Positions 25,339 through 34,866 of a stretch of 64,000 bases of DNA are shown here, one piece after another. Where the stretch lies: assembly GCF_900142035.1 (NCBI RefSeq), contig NZ_FQZI01000002.1:620001-684000 (forward strand). The letters are read 5' to 3'. Each line of letters starts with the position of its first letter. The stretch's first letter is position 1. Position numbers and translations under genes: made by a program. The notes beneath the pieces are model-generated. The model saw only the letters and a list, made by a program, of their open reading frames with translations, did no database searches and was not told the origin of the DNA. The DNA is from Flavobacterium terrae. GTDB taxonomy: Bacteria > Bacteroidota > Bacteroidia > Flavobacteriales > Flavobacteriaceae.

Positions 25339-26604
25339 ATGGAATCAGTTCAAGCCATAAAACAACGATTTGAGATTATCGGTAACGACACGAAATTAAA
25401 CCGTGCAATTGAGAAAGCTATTCAAGTAGCTCCTACGGATATTTCTGTATTAGTAACTGGAGAAAGCGGTGTTGGTAAAGAAAGTATTCCTAAAATAATC
25501 CATTCGCTTTCCCATCGCAAGCACGGAAAATATATTGCTGTAAACTGCGGAGCTATTCCTGAAGGAACGATAGACAGTGAATTGTTTGGTCACGAAAAAG
25601 GATCCTTTACTGGCGCAACCGCAACGCGTGAAGGTTATTTTGAAGTGGCAGATGGTGGTACCATATTTCTAGATGAAGTAGGTGAATTACCTTTAACTAC
25701 TCAAGTACGTTTACTACGTGTTTTAGAAAATGGCGAATTCATTAAAGTGGGTTCTTCTCAAGTTCAAAAAACCAATGTGCGTATTGTAGCAGCAACCAAT
25801 GTAAATATGGCTGACGCCATAGAAAAAGGTAAATTTCGTGAGGATTTATACTATCGTTTGAGCACAGTAGAAATTGGCTTACCTCCTCTTCGTGAACGTA
25901 GAGACGATATTCATTTGTTATTTCGAAAATTTGCTTCAGATTTTGCACATAAATACAAAATGCCTCCTATTAAGTTAGAAGACCAGGCTGTAAACTATTT
26001 ATTAAAATACCGTTGGGGTGGAAATATTCGTCAACTACGTAATGTGGCTGAGCAAATTTCAGTTTTAGAAACCAACAGAGATATTTCATTGCAAACGTTA
26101 ACTTCTTATTTACCAAGTGAAGGAAGTAACTTACCTTCTGTAATTGGGAAAAAATCTGAAAGTGACTTTGCTACAGAAAGAGATATTCTTTATAAAGTTC
26201 TTTTTGACATGAAAAGTGACTTGAACGACTTGAAGAAACTTACTTTGGAACTAATGAAAAATGGTGCCAAAGTTCAAGATATAAATCCAAACTTAATTCA
26301 AAAGGTTTACGGAACTTCTAAAGGAAATGATAGTGAAATCATTTTTGATGAAGAACCAATAGTATCTGTACTACCTAACACAAATAATCAGGTAGAGGAA
26401 GAATATATTGAAGAAGACGATAACGAGAACTATATTTTTGCTGACACTGTTGAAGAAGAAGATTCATTACGTTTAGATCAAAAAGAAATAGAACTCATCA
26501 AAAAAGCATTAGAACGAAATAAAGGAAAACGTAAGGCAGCCGCAGATGAACTAGGAATTTCAGAAAGAACATTATATCGAAAAATTAAACAATTCGATTT
26601 GTAA
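25339..26604 (+). CDS. Sigma-54-dependent transcriptional activator (no receiver domain)
   Basis: 421 residues. The AAA+ domain starts almost at the N-terminus: Walker A GESGVGKE (41-48), sigma-54 contact loop GSFTGA (88-93, the GAFTGA variant), Walker B TIFLDE (108-113), and RLSTVEIGLPPLRERRDDI. A variable acidic linker (about 265-385) precedes a Fis-type helix-turn-helix at the end (KRKAAADELGISERTLYRKIKQF). There is no receiver, GAF or PAS domain, so control must come from a partner, the linker or expression level. In Flavobacteria such proteins often follow miaB. A sigma-54-like promoter lies 1.9 kb downstream before groES, a possible but unproven target. Confidence 0.92.
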   Translation: MESVQAIKQRFEIIGNDTKLNRAIEKAIQVAPTDISVLVTGESGVGKESIPKIIHSLSHRKHGKYIAVNCGAIPEGTIDSELFGHEKGSFTGATATREGYFEVADGGTIFLDEVGELPLTTQVRLLRVLENGEFIKVGSSQVQKTNVRIVAATNVNMADAIEKGKFREDLYYRLSTVEIGLPPLRERRDDIHLLFRKFASDFAHKYKMPPIKLEDQAVNYLLKYRWGGNIRQLRNVAEQISVLETNRDISLQTLTSYLPSEGSNLPSVIGKKSESDFATERDILYKVLFDMKSDLNDLKKLTLELMKNGAKVQDINPNLIQKVYGTSKGNDSEIIFDEEPIVSVLPNTNNQVEEEYIEEDDNENYIFADTVEEEDSLRLDQKEIELIKKALERNKGKRKAAADELGISERTLYRKIKQFDL

Positions 26605-26633
26605 TTTCAATTTAATATCTTTGATGCTTTACC

Positions 26634-27137
26634 ATGAAAAAAATCTATTACATATTCATTGCTTCTTTTTTCACTCTTTTAAGTAGTTGTTCTGTATACA
26701 ACTTTACAGGAACAGGAAAAATTGATGCTAAAACATTTCAAGTTAATTATTTCCAAAACACATCAGAATTAATAGAACCTGGTATTGAACGTACTTTTAC
26801 TTTACGTTTACAAGATTTAATTCAAAATCAAACGAATCTAACTCTTACAAATACTGATGGAGATTTAGTTTACGAAGGTGAAATTGTAGATTATAGAATT
26901 AGCCCTATGACTTCTACTGCAGATTTAACTGCTGCACAAAACAGGTTAACAATTTCGGTAAATCTAAGATTTTCGAATAAAAATAAATCCGAAGATGATT
27001 TCGAAAAACGTTTTTCGTTTTTTTATGATTATCCAGGAGAACAACAACTTACTGGTTCACAATTAAGAACCGCTTTAGACGAAATATTTGAACGTATCAC
27101 CCAAGATATGTTTAATGATACTTTAGCCAAATGGTAA
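26634..27137 (+). CDS. lptE: LptE family lipoprotein
   Basis: 167 residues with a lipoprotein signal ending LLSSCS (Cys19). The mature part YNFTGTGKIDAKTFQVNYFQN ... ERTFTLRLQDLIQNQTNLTL ... LVYEGEIVDYRISP is typical of the Bacteroidota LptE/LptE-like family. LptE plugs the LptD barrel in the outer membrane and helps insert lipopolysaccharide. It lies 29 bases after the sigma-54 activator and 4 before the TPR gene. Confidence 0.88.
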   Translation: MKKIYYIFIASFFTLLSSCSVYNFTGTGKIDAKTFQVNYFQNTSELIEPGIERTFTLRLQDLIQNQTNLTLTNTDGDLVYEGEIVDYRISPMTSTADLTAAQNRLTISVNLRFSNKNKSEDDFEKRFSFFYDYPGEQQLTGSQLRTALDEIFERITQDMFNDTLAKW

Positions 27138-27141
27138 AATC

Positions 27142-28020
27142 ATGAATATTACTGAATTTACATATTTGCTTAACAAACCTGATGCTATTACAGAAAATCA
27201 GACGAATGATTTAAGTAAAATCATCGAAGAGTTCCCTTATTTTCAAAGTGCCAGAAGCATTTATTTAAAGGGTTTACACAAACAAGATAGTTTTAAGTAC
27301 AACAATACTTTAAAAACAACAGCTGCCTACACAACAGACAGAACAGTTTTATTTGACTTTATAACTTCTGAACATTTTTCTGAAATTCTGCCAGAAGTTA
27401 TTCAAGAAAAAGAAGAAGATATTGTTACCCAAGATATTATTGAGAATAATGATATTTCTGCAGTTAAAATCGACATTAAGGAAGATGTTTTTGAAAATAC
27501 TTTAGAAAAATCCATTTTATCATCTATACAAGAGGCAGAACAACATCAAGAAACAATTAACGAAAAAACTGAAACTATAGTTCAAGAAGCTGAAGTTGAA
27601 ATCTCCGAAAAAGCAAAAGAAGTAGAAACACCTGTTACATTCAATCAAAACGAAAAACATTCGTTTCAAGAATGGCTTCAATTGTCAAAAATAAAACCTA
27701 TCGTTCGTGAAGAAGATACTAACGAAACTAGTGGAGAAAAAAGTTTAACTTCTAAACTTGAAATAATTGACAAATTTATAGAAACCAACCCTAAAATCCC
27801 ACCAGTCAAAGAAGACGTACCACCTCCTACTTACACCACAAAAACTGAGGACACATCGTACTTAATGACAGAGACTTTAGCAAAAGTTTACCTTGATCAA
27901 AAAAAATACAGCAAAGCAATACAAGCTTATGAAATATTAATTTTGAAATATCCAGAAAAAAGTAGTTTATTTGCAAACCGAATTTTAGACATTAAAGAAT
28001 TACAACAAAATAACAAATAG
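27142..28020 (+). CDS. Tetratricopeptide-containing protein
   Basis: 292 residues. A conserved N-terminal region (ITEFTYLLNKPDAITENQTNDLSKIIEEFPYFQSARSIYLKGLHK) is followed by a long acidic, low-complexity middle (about 90-230). The C-terminal motif TLAKVYLDQKKYSKAIQAYEILILKYPEKSSLFANRI is one clear TPR-like repeat. There is no signal peptide or membrane segment, so it is probably cytoplasmic. It lies between lptE and secG on one transcript; relatives occupy the same place in other flavobacteria. A scaffold or assembly role is inferred; no function is known to me. Confidence 0.72.
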   Translation: MNITEFTYLLNKPDAITENQTNDLSKIIEEFPYFQSARSIYLKGLHKQDSFKYNNTLKTTAAYTTDRTVLFDFITSEHFSEILPEVIQEKEEDIVTQDIIENNDISAVKIDIKEDVFENTLEKSILSSIQEAEQHQETINEKTETIVQEAEVEISEKAKEVETPVTFNQNEKHSFQEWLQLSKIKPIVREEDTNETSGEKSLTSKLEIIDKFIETNPKIPPVKEDVPPPTYTTKTEDTSYLMTETLAKVYLDQKKYSKAIQAYEILILKYPEKSSLFANRILDIKELQQNNK

Positions 28021-28026
28021 TTAACA

Positions 28027-28401
28027 ATGAGTACATTTTCGATTTTTTTAGTTTTAATCACTATAGTTTGTTTTTTACTAGTCGTGGTAATTATGGTTCA
28101 AAATCCTAAAGGAGGAGGATTATCTTCAACTTTCGGAAGTTCACAAATGATGGGTGGAGTACAAAAAACAACAGACTTCTTAGATAAAAGTACTTGGTAT
28201 TTAGGAGCTACATTAATCGCTTTGATTTTATTATCAAGTTTAAGCTTTAATGGAGGTAATAGCGATAATGGTTCAAAAGTAATTGATGAGAGCGCAGTAA
28301 CAACTCCTGCAATTCCTTCTTCTGCACCAGCAGCTACAGAAAATAAAGCAACTACTCCAGCTGAAACAACAAAACCAGCTACTGAGGAAGCTAAAAAATA
28401 A
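28027..28401 (+). CDS. secG: Preprotein translocase subunit SecG
   Basis: 124 residues with two membrane helices (about 4-20 and 55-73) and the conserved MVQNPKGGGLSSTFGSSQMMGGVQKTTDFLDKSTW between them, the SecG signature. The C-terminal tail is a low-complexity Ala/Thr/Pro/Glu-rich extension common in Bacteroidota. SecG belongs to the SecYEG channel and aids SecA-driven export. It is the last gene of the miaB-to-secG run and is followed by a terminator. Confidence 0.92.
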   Translation: MSTFSIFLVLITIVCFLLVVVIMVQNPKGGGLSSTFGSSQMMGGVQKTTDFLDKSTWYLGATLIALILLSSLSFNGGNSDNGSKVIDESAVTTPAIPSSAPAATENKATTPAETTKPATEEAKK

Positions 28402-28421
28402 TCTTTAGGATACAATAATAC

Positions 28422-28456
28422 AAAATGCCAGCCTGTCAGTGCTGGCATTTTTATTT
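28422..28456 (+). terminator. Terminator after secG
   Basis: AAATGCCAGC pairs with GCTGGCATTT, 8-base loop, followed by TTATTT. Confidence 0.88.
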
Positions 28457-28480
28457 AGTAAATTTGTCAGCATTTTTGAC

Positions 28481-28495
28481 TTGGCACAATTTCTG
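28481..28495 (+). promoter_or_regulatory. Sigma-54-like promoter of groES-groEL
   Basis: TTGGCAC-aattt-cTGA has the -24 element exactly (TGGCAC) and a partial -12 element (TGA in place of TTGC) at the right spacing. TGTCAG...TTGAC just upstream (28465-28480) could be a half-site for a regulator. It lies about 45 bases before the groES start. This is the only candidate promoter seen before groES; no clear TAnnTTTG box is there. Confidence 0.45.
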
Positions 28496-28540
28496 AAAAA
28501 AGAAAAGCATCAAAAAATAATAACATAAATACATATAATT

Positions 28541-28816
28541 ATGGCATTAAACATTAAACCACTTTCAGACCGCGTTATCGTGGAACCAGCAGCTGCCGAA
28601 ACACAAACAGCTTCTGGAATTATTATCCCAGACACCGCAAAAGAAAAACCTCAAAAAGGAACTGTGGTGGCTGTAGGAAACGGAAAAAAAGATCAACCCA
28701 TGACAGTTCAGGTTGGCGATACGGTTCTTTATGGAAAATATGCTGGAACTGATTTAAAATTTGAAGGGAAAGATTATTTAATTATGCGCGAAGAAGATAT
28801 TCTAGCAATCATTTAA
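28541..28816 (+). CDS. groES: Co-chaperonin GroES
   Basis: 91 residues, full length. It has [13 protein letters not shown] at the start, the mobile loop around [18 protein letters not shown], and [27 protein letters not shown] at the end. GroES caps the GroEL chamber. It is transcribed with groEL, 40 bases downstream, from the sigma-54-like promoter. Confidence 0.98.
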   Translation: MALNIKPLSDRVIVEPAAAETQTASGIIIPDTAKEKPQKGTVVAVGNGKKDQPMTVQVGDTVLYGKYAGTDLKFEGKDYLIMREEDILAII

Positions 28817-28847
28817 TCAAAAAACAAATTAACGAATCAACAAATAA

Positions 28848-30488
<1,641 letters not shown>

Positions 30489-30513
30489 TCGAAAGATTAA
30501 TATCTTATAATTT

Positions 30514-30545
30514 AAAAGCTGTTCTTTTATTAGGGCAGCTTTTTT
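30514..30545 (+). terminator. Terminator after groL
   Basis: AAAAGCTG pairs with CAGCTTTT, with G-T and G-C pairs extending the stem inward, then a T-run. Confidence 0.78.
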
Positions 30546-30586
30546 GATATAACGAAAAATTGTCAACTTAAAGCTCTAAAAAACAA

Positions 30587-30994
30587 ATGAAAAAACTAAT
30601 ATTTATAATAACGTTTTTAACTATAATACTAAGTGTTCAACTATTTATCTACCCTTTAAATATAACCTCATCAGTCATACCTGGAAGACATATCACAATT
30701 TTATCATCATTTTATTTTTCATTAATTTCGGCGATTATAATCCTAATAATTCCAATAATAACTTCTTTATTATTGTTCAAAAATGGAAGGGCAATAAATC
30801 TAAAAATTTTTATTTTTCATGCATTAATTTCAGCAATTTTACTTTTTCTTTTACAGATTTCAACATCAGTTATTAATAATCAAGATCTAAACAATATAGA
30901 AAAGAGTTTAACAAATATTCCAGCAATCATTTTATCCATACTTGCAATCGAGCAAACGTTATTTGGATTTTATATTTTTAAAAAAATGCACTAA
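30587..30994 (+). CDS. Hypothetical membrane protein
   Basis: 135 residues, four hydrophobic segments (about 3-22, 42-65, 74-95 and 105-130), rich in Ile and Leu with few charged residues. I do not recognise the family. It starts 100 bases after groL beyond a terminator and is followed by a small secreted protein gene 24 bases later, so the two may be co-transcribed. Confidence 0.55.
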   Translation: MKKLIFIITFLTIILSVQLFIYPLNITSSVIPGRHITILSSFYFSLISAIIILIIPIITSLLLFKNGRAINLKIFIFHALISAILLFLLQISTSVINNQDLNNIEKSLTNIPAIILSILAIEQTLFGFYIFKKMH

Positions 30995-31018
30995 TAACTT
31001 TAAGTCTAATACAAGCGA

Positions 31019-31435
31019 ATGAACAAAATTACAATTTACAAGTTATCATTGTTTTTCTTTATAATTACAGTATTTGCAAACTGCGATAAAAACTCAACAG
31101 ATTGCTTTTTAGGCATAAGACCTAATCTAATTTCAAAAGAAATGAATCCTGCAGTTGCTTTTCAACAATACAACGACAATATTTATTTTGAAATGGCTAA
31201 CTCCAACACAGATTATTACTATATCTCAGATATTATAATAGAAGGTAGCCTTCCTCCTGGAATAAACTATAAAAAATTTAACAGTAATGCAGTTAATTTT
31301 TATGGAGCTCCTAACACTAAAGGAACATATTCATTTACTGTAAAAATAAAAGCTCGGCCTAATTACAGCGAAAATGGTTCTAATGAAATGTGTGAGGATA
31401 TTGCTTCAAATAATTATACAATTACAGTAAACTAA
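31019..31435 (+). CDS. Hypothetical secreted (possible lipo-) protein
   Basis: 138 residues with an N-terminal hydrophobic signal ending VFANCDK; Cys22 could be lipidated though the lipobox is weak. The mature part has a region resembling a cadherin/Ig-like putative domain (IIIEGSLPPGINYKKF ... FYGAPNTKGTYSFTVKIKA), the LPPGL...G.P...G.Y.FTV pattern of putative Ig (He_PIG) domains, which bind polysaccharides or act as spacers. It also has two further cysteines (Cys29 and Cys126) that could form a disulfide. Function unknown. Confidence 0.55.
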   Translation: MNKITIYKLSLFFFIITVFANCDKNSTDCFLGIRPNLISKEMNPAVAFQQYNDNIYFEMANSNTDYYYISDIIIEGSLPPGINYKKFNSNAVNFYGAPNTKGTYSFTVKIKARPNYSENGSNEMCEDIASNNYTITVN

Positions 31436-31541
31436 TATTTTTCATCATAAACAGTTGTATAATTATTTTATAAGTAAAAAATAAAATTTTGAAACCGTAT
31501 AAAAGCTTTCCGTAAATTAGTAATGAGAAAAACAAACTATT

Positions 31542-31991
31542 ATGGCAGACAATTTTGTATCATTACATAGAGTGCTAACGACAACTCCTGAAAAAGTATA
31601 TCGCGCTTTTACAGAGGCAGCAGCAATAGCATCTTGGCTACCACCTTATGGTTTCTTATGTGTGGTACACAACATGGAACCAAAAGAAGGAGGCACTTTT
31701 AAAATGTCGTTTATCAACTTTTCAACTGGGAACAGTCACTCCTTTGGAGGGAAATACATTGAACTTAAATCTAATGAATTTATAAAGTATACCGATACTT
31801 TTGACGATCCAAATTTACCGGGCGAAATGACAACTTCGGTTTGGATAAAAGAGGTTATGTGTGGTACCGAAATAAAAATTTCACAAGAAAACATCCCTTC
31901 AGCTATCCCTAGTGAAATGTGTTATTTAGGATGGCAAGAATCTCTTGAAAAATTAAAAAAATTAGTCGAACCCGAAATTCCTGATGCATAA
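31542..31991 (+). CDS. SRPBCC (AHSA1/START-like) family protein
   Basis: 149 residues. The pattern TTPEKVYRAFTEAAAIASWLPPYGF at the start, GGTFKMSF in the middle and GWQESLEKLKKLVEP at the end is that of AHSA1-type SRPBCC proteins, whose curved sheet and long C-terminal helix form a ligand cavity. The ligand is unknown. There are no obvious operon partners; a strong bidirectional terminator follows. Confidence 0.85.
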   Translation: MADNFVSLHRVLTTTPEKVYRAFTEAAAIASWLPPYGFLCVVHNMEPKEGGTFKMSFINFSTGNSHSFGGKYIELKSNEFIKYTDTFDDPNLPGEMTTSVWIKEVMCGTEIKISQENIPSAIPSEMCYLGWQESLEKLKKLVEPEIPDA

Positions 31992-31994
31992 AAT

Positions 31995-32028
31995 AATAAA
32001 ACCCCGATTGTGTAATCGGGGTTTTATT
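31995..32028. terminator. Bidirectional terminator between SRPBCC and DUF2490 genes
   Basis: Perfect stem AATAAAACCCCGATT / AATCGGGGTTTTATT with a 4-base loop, between convergent genes. Confidence 0.9.
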
Positions 32029-32789
32029 TATTCCTTCATTTTGTACCAATCAAAATTGGTGATGTAAGATATTCTTAAAGTTGGATTATCCTCTAGTAAG
32101 GTGTTTTTCAAATTCCAAATATTTTGATGAATGTAATTTATCTGTATTTGATGATGCGCATTAAAATTATAACCTAAACCAGCAATAATCCTGTTTTGTT
32201 GCACTACTGTTTTTGCTTCTTTTACTCCAATATTCATAAAAACCTCATCTCCTAAAACAGCAAAAAGCTTGGCCTTTCCTTCTTTTTTTGTCAAAGGATG
32301 ATTTAACAAAAACATATACCTTAACCTGTTGCGGTATTCGTAATTTGCTATTTCTAATTCTCCCTGACTATTTGAGGTTGCAATACCAACAAATCGATTT
32401 TCATCACGCAAACGATGTGTAAACTTTAAATCGTTTAAATTATGAGTAAAAGTTCCCTGTAACCAAACATGATGTTCAGGAGTGGTCATTTTGTTCATAG
32501 GGATTTCTCCGTATACATAAGTATCGTAATACGTATACCCTACACTTGCTATAAATGATTTTGAAAATTGATAATCTAATGATGGTCTAACAAACCATTG
32601 CTGCTTTTGAGAAAAACCATCGGCATATCTCATTGTAGCTTCTAATGTAAAAGATAATTTTTCAGAGAATTTATTTTTCCCTGAATAATGCAACCATACA
32701 TTAGTATTGTTTGAAATTTGTTGAGAATAACCCTTTAAGAATATCATTAAAAAAAGAACAACTGCTCTGAGTCTAATAATATTATTCAT
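32028..32789 (-). CDS. DUF2490 outer-membrane beta-barrel protein
   Basis: 253 residues with a signal peptide (cleavage near YSQ). The rest is a series of amphipathic strands with aromatic ends (WLHYSGKNKFSEKLSFTLEATMRY, QQWFVRPSLDYQFSKSFIASVGYTYYDTY, HHQIQINYIHQNIW) ending in an aromatic/charged residue, typical of the DUF2490 family. Probably a small porin-like barrel; substrate unknown. It lies 16 bases downstream of the DedA gene and may be co-transcribed. Confidence 0.8.
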   Translation of the reverse strand: MNNIIRLRAVVLFLMIFLKGYSQQISNNTNVWLHYSGKNKFSEKLSFTLEATMRYADGFSQKQQWFVRPSLDYQFSKSFIASVGYTYYDTYVYGEIPMNKMTTPEHHVWLQGTFTHNLNDLKFTHRLRDENRFVGIATSNSQGELEIANYEYRNRLRYMFLLNHPLTKKEGKAKLFAVLGDEVFMNIGVKEAKTVVQQNRIIAGLGYNFNAHHQIQINYIHQNIWNLKNTLLEDNPTLRISYITNFDWYKMKE

Positions 32790-32804
32790 TTTGTATTTTT
32801 TAAT

Positions 32805-33482
32805 TTATTCGATATGAACTCGCTTTTTAAATATTTTCCAAAGTACCGGGAAAGTCGTAAAAGCTACAATTCCAATTACTATAAATTCGATGTAGTGTTT
32901 TAAGTCTATATTAAATTGATCTAAGAACAACTGATATAGATAGTGTCCAGACAAGATCATTGAAAAAGACCATAAAAAAGATCCTATAATGTTATAAAAC
33001 ATAAATTTCTTTTTATCCATAGACACAATTCCTGCTATAACAGGAGCAAATGTTCTTACGATGGGCAAAAAACGAGCAAAAACAATTGCTCTGTTACCAT
33101 ATTTTTCAAAAAACTCTTTAGCTTGATATAAGTATTTCTTTTTAAACAAAAAGGAATCTTTTCTATTGTAAAGATATGTACCGCTTTTAGCTCCGAACCA
33201 ATATCCTGCCATATTGCCAAAAATTCCCATTATAGAGACTAATAAAGCAAATACTGTTACGTTTAAGAAATCATTGCCTAAGGATATTTGGTGCATTAAA
33301 GTTTCGCTGTAAATACCTGCCAAAAACAACAAACTATCTCCTGGCAAAAAGAACCCGGCAAGTAGTCCAGTCTCTGCAAAAACAATAAATAAAACAACTA
33401 GTAAACCTATTTTAATACCTCCAAATTCTAATAAAATATAGAACTCTGGGTTAAGTAATTGTAACCAATTGAAGTCTTCCAT
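32805..33482 (-). CDS. DedA family membrane protein
   Basis: 225 residues with about five membrane helices. The family signature GFFLPGDSLLFLAG occurs early (about 43-56) and KYGNRAIVFARFLPIVRTFAPVIAG later (about 130-150); the F..R..P..R motif is conserved. DedA proteins act in membrane homeostasis, and several are undecaprenyl-phosphate or phospholipid flippases. The start at 33482 is downstream of a TACCTTCG sequence (read leftward near 33506-33513) that could be its -7 box. Confidence 0.88.
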   Translation of the reverse strand: MEDFNWLQLLNPEFYILLEFGGIKIGLLVVLFIVFAETGLLAGFFLPGDSLLFLAGIYSETLMHQISLGNDFLNVTVFALLVSIMGIFGNMAGYWFGAKSGTYLYNRKDSFLFKKKYLYQAKEFFEKYGNRAIVFARFLPIVRTFAPVIAGIVSMDKKKFMFYNIIGSFLWSFSMILSGHYLYQLFLDQFNIDLKHYIEFIVIGIVAFTTFPVLWKIFKKRVHIE

Positions 33483-33559
33483 TCGGTGAAAAGTAATTTT
33501 TAAAAGGCGAAGGTACTACATTTAGCACAATCGCCTTTATTTTAAATAATAAATAATTC

Positions 33560-34195
33560 TTAAATATCTAACTGATACAACTCGTGTAAGTCATCATTTT
33601 TAGAAAAATTCACTTCTAAATCGGTTACATAACCTGAGTTTAAACCATAAACCCATCCGTGTAAATACAATTCTTGACCGTTTTTCCAAGCGGTTTGTAC
33701 AATAGATGTTTTCGCCAAATTTAGAACTTGTTCTTTTACATTTAATTCAACAAATCTGTTAAATCGTTCTTCCTCATTTTCTATTGGAGTTAGTTTTTCT
33801 TTATTGAACCTAAAGATATCTTTTATATGACGAATCCAGTTATCGATAACTCCATATGAACTATTTCCCATAGCAGCTTTAACACCTCCGCAGCCATAAT
33901 GACCACAAACGATAACATGTGAAACTTTTAGAACATTTACTGCATAGTCTAATACGCTTAACATATTCATATCACTATGTACAACCATATTGGCTATATT
34001 ACGGTGAACGAATACTTCTCCAGGTTTAGCTCCAATAATTTCATTTGCTGGAACTCGGCTATCTGAACAACCTATCCATAATAAAGGGGGATTTTGACCT
34101 TTTGATAAATCTTTAAAATAATCTTGATCAATAGCTAATTGATCCTCAACCCACTTTTTATTGTTTTCTAATATTTTTTTATAAAAATCACTCAT
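33560..34195 (-). CDS. Beta-class carbonic anhydrase (first copy)
   Basis: 211 residues. Zinc ligands Cys43 (CSDSR), His99 and Cys102 (CGHYGCGG), with Asp45 and Arg47 forming the catalytic dyad, are all present. Typical clade of Can/CynT-like beta-carbonic anhydrases, interconverting CO2 and bicarbonate in the cytoplasm. It is the last gene of a three-gene run with another carbonic anhydrase and a SulP transporter, suggesting bicarbonate uptake or pH control. Confidence 0.93.
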   Translation of the reverse strand: MSDFYKKILENNKKWVEDQLAIDQDYFKDLSKGQNPPLLWIGCSDSRVPANEIIGAKPGEVFVHRNIANMVVHSDMNMLSVLDYAVNVLKVSHVIVCGHYGCGGVKAAMGNSSYGVIDNWIRHIKDIFRFNKEKLTPIENEEERFNRFVELNVKEQVLNLAKTSIVQTAWKNGQELYLHGWVYGLNSGYVTDLEVNFSKNDDLHELYQLDI

Positions 34196-34216
34196 TTTCT
34201 TATCAACTAATAAAGT

Positions 34217-34858
34217 CTATTTTACAAATTCTGTATCGTTATAAAACTCAACTTCACCAGTTTCGATATTATACATTGCGCCAATAATTCCAATTTCTCC
34301 TGCTTCAATCATTTCCGCTAGAATGTGACTTCTTTGTAGAATTGACTTAACCGTTCTTTTTACATTAATCTGCGCTACATTTTCAACAAATTCAGAATTT
34401 TTAGAAGTTCTTTCTTCTTTAGTTTTTTGCTCTTCATATACAGCTGGCTGTAATTTTGATAAAAGTTCTGTCAAGTTACCCATTTCAACATGGTCACAAG
34501 CTCCTTTTACAGCTCCACATTTAGTGTGTCCTAAAACCACAATTAGTTTTGAACCTGCTACTTTACAAGCAAATTCCATACTTCCCAAGATATCAGTGTT
34601 TACTACATTTCCTGCAATACGAATTGAGAAAACATCCCCTAATCCTTGATCAAAAATTAACTCTGCCGATGTGCGACTATCAATACAACTTAAAATTGTT
34701 GCAAATGGCCATTGCCCATCACTTGTTGCATTTACTTGTTCTAAAAGATCTCTATGTAGTTTTAGATTATTAACAAATCTTCCATTTCCTTCTTGTAAAA
34801 GTTCTAATGCTTTTCTTGGTGTTATTTGTGATTGTAATTCTTTATTTAAAGTTCTCAT
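34217..34858 (-). CDS. Beta-class carbonic anhydrase (second copy)
   Basis: 213 residues, only distantly similar to its neighbour. Zinc ligands Cys58 (SCIDSR), His111 and Cys114 (GHTKCGAV) with Asp60 and Arg62 are present, and it has the typical N-terminal RKALELLQEGNGRFVNN segment. There is no signal peptide. It lies 8 bases after the SulP gene and 21 before the other carbonic anhydrase. Two different beta types in one operon suggests distinct subcellular partners or pH ranges, but this is not proven. Confidence 0.93.
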   Translation of the reverse strand: MRTLNKELQSQITPRKALELLQEGNGRFVNNLKLHRDLLEQVNATSDGQWPFATILSCIDSRTSAELIFDQGLGDVFSIRIAGNVVNTDILGSMEFACKVAGSKLIVVLGHTKCGAVKGACDHVEMGNLTELLSKLQPAVYEEQKTKEERTSKNSEFVENVAQINVKRTVKSILQRSHILAEMIEAGEIGIIGAMYNIETGEVEFYNDTEFVK

Positions 34859-34866
34859 TGTATTAT

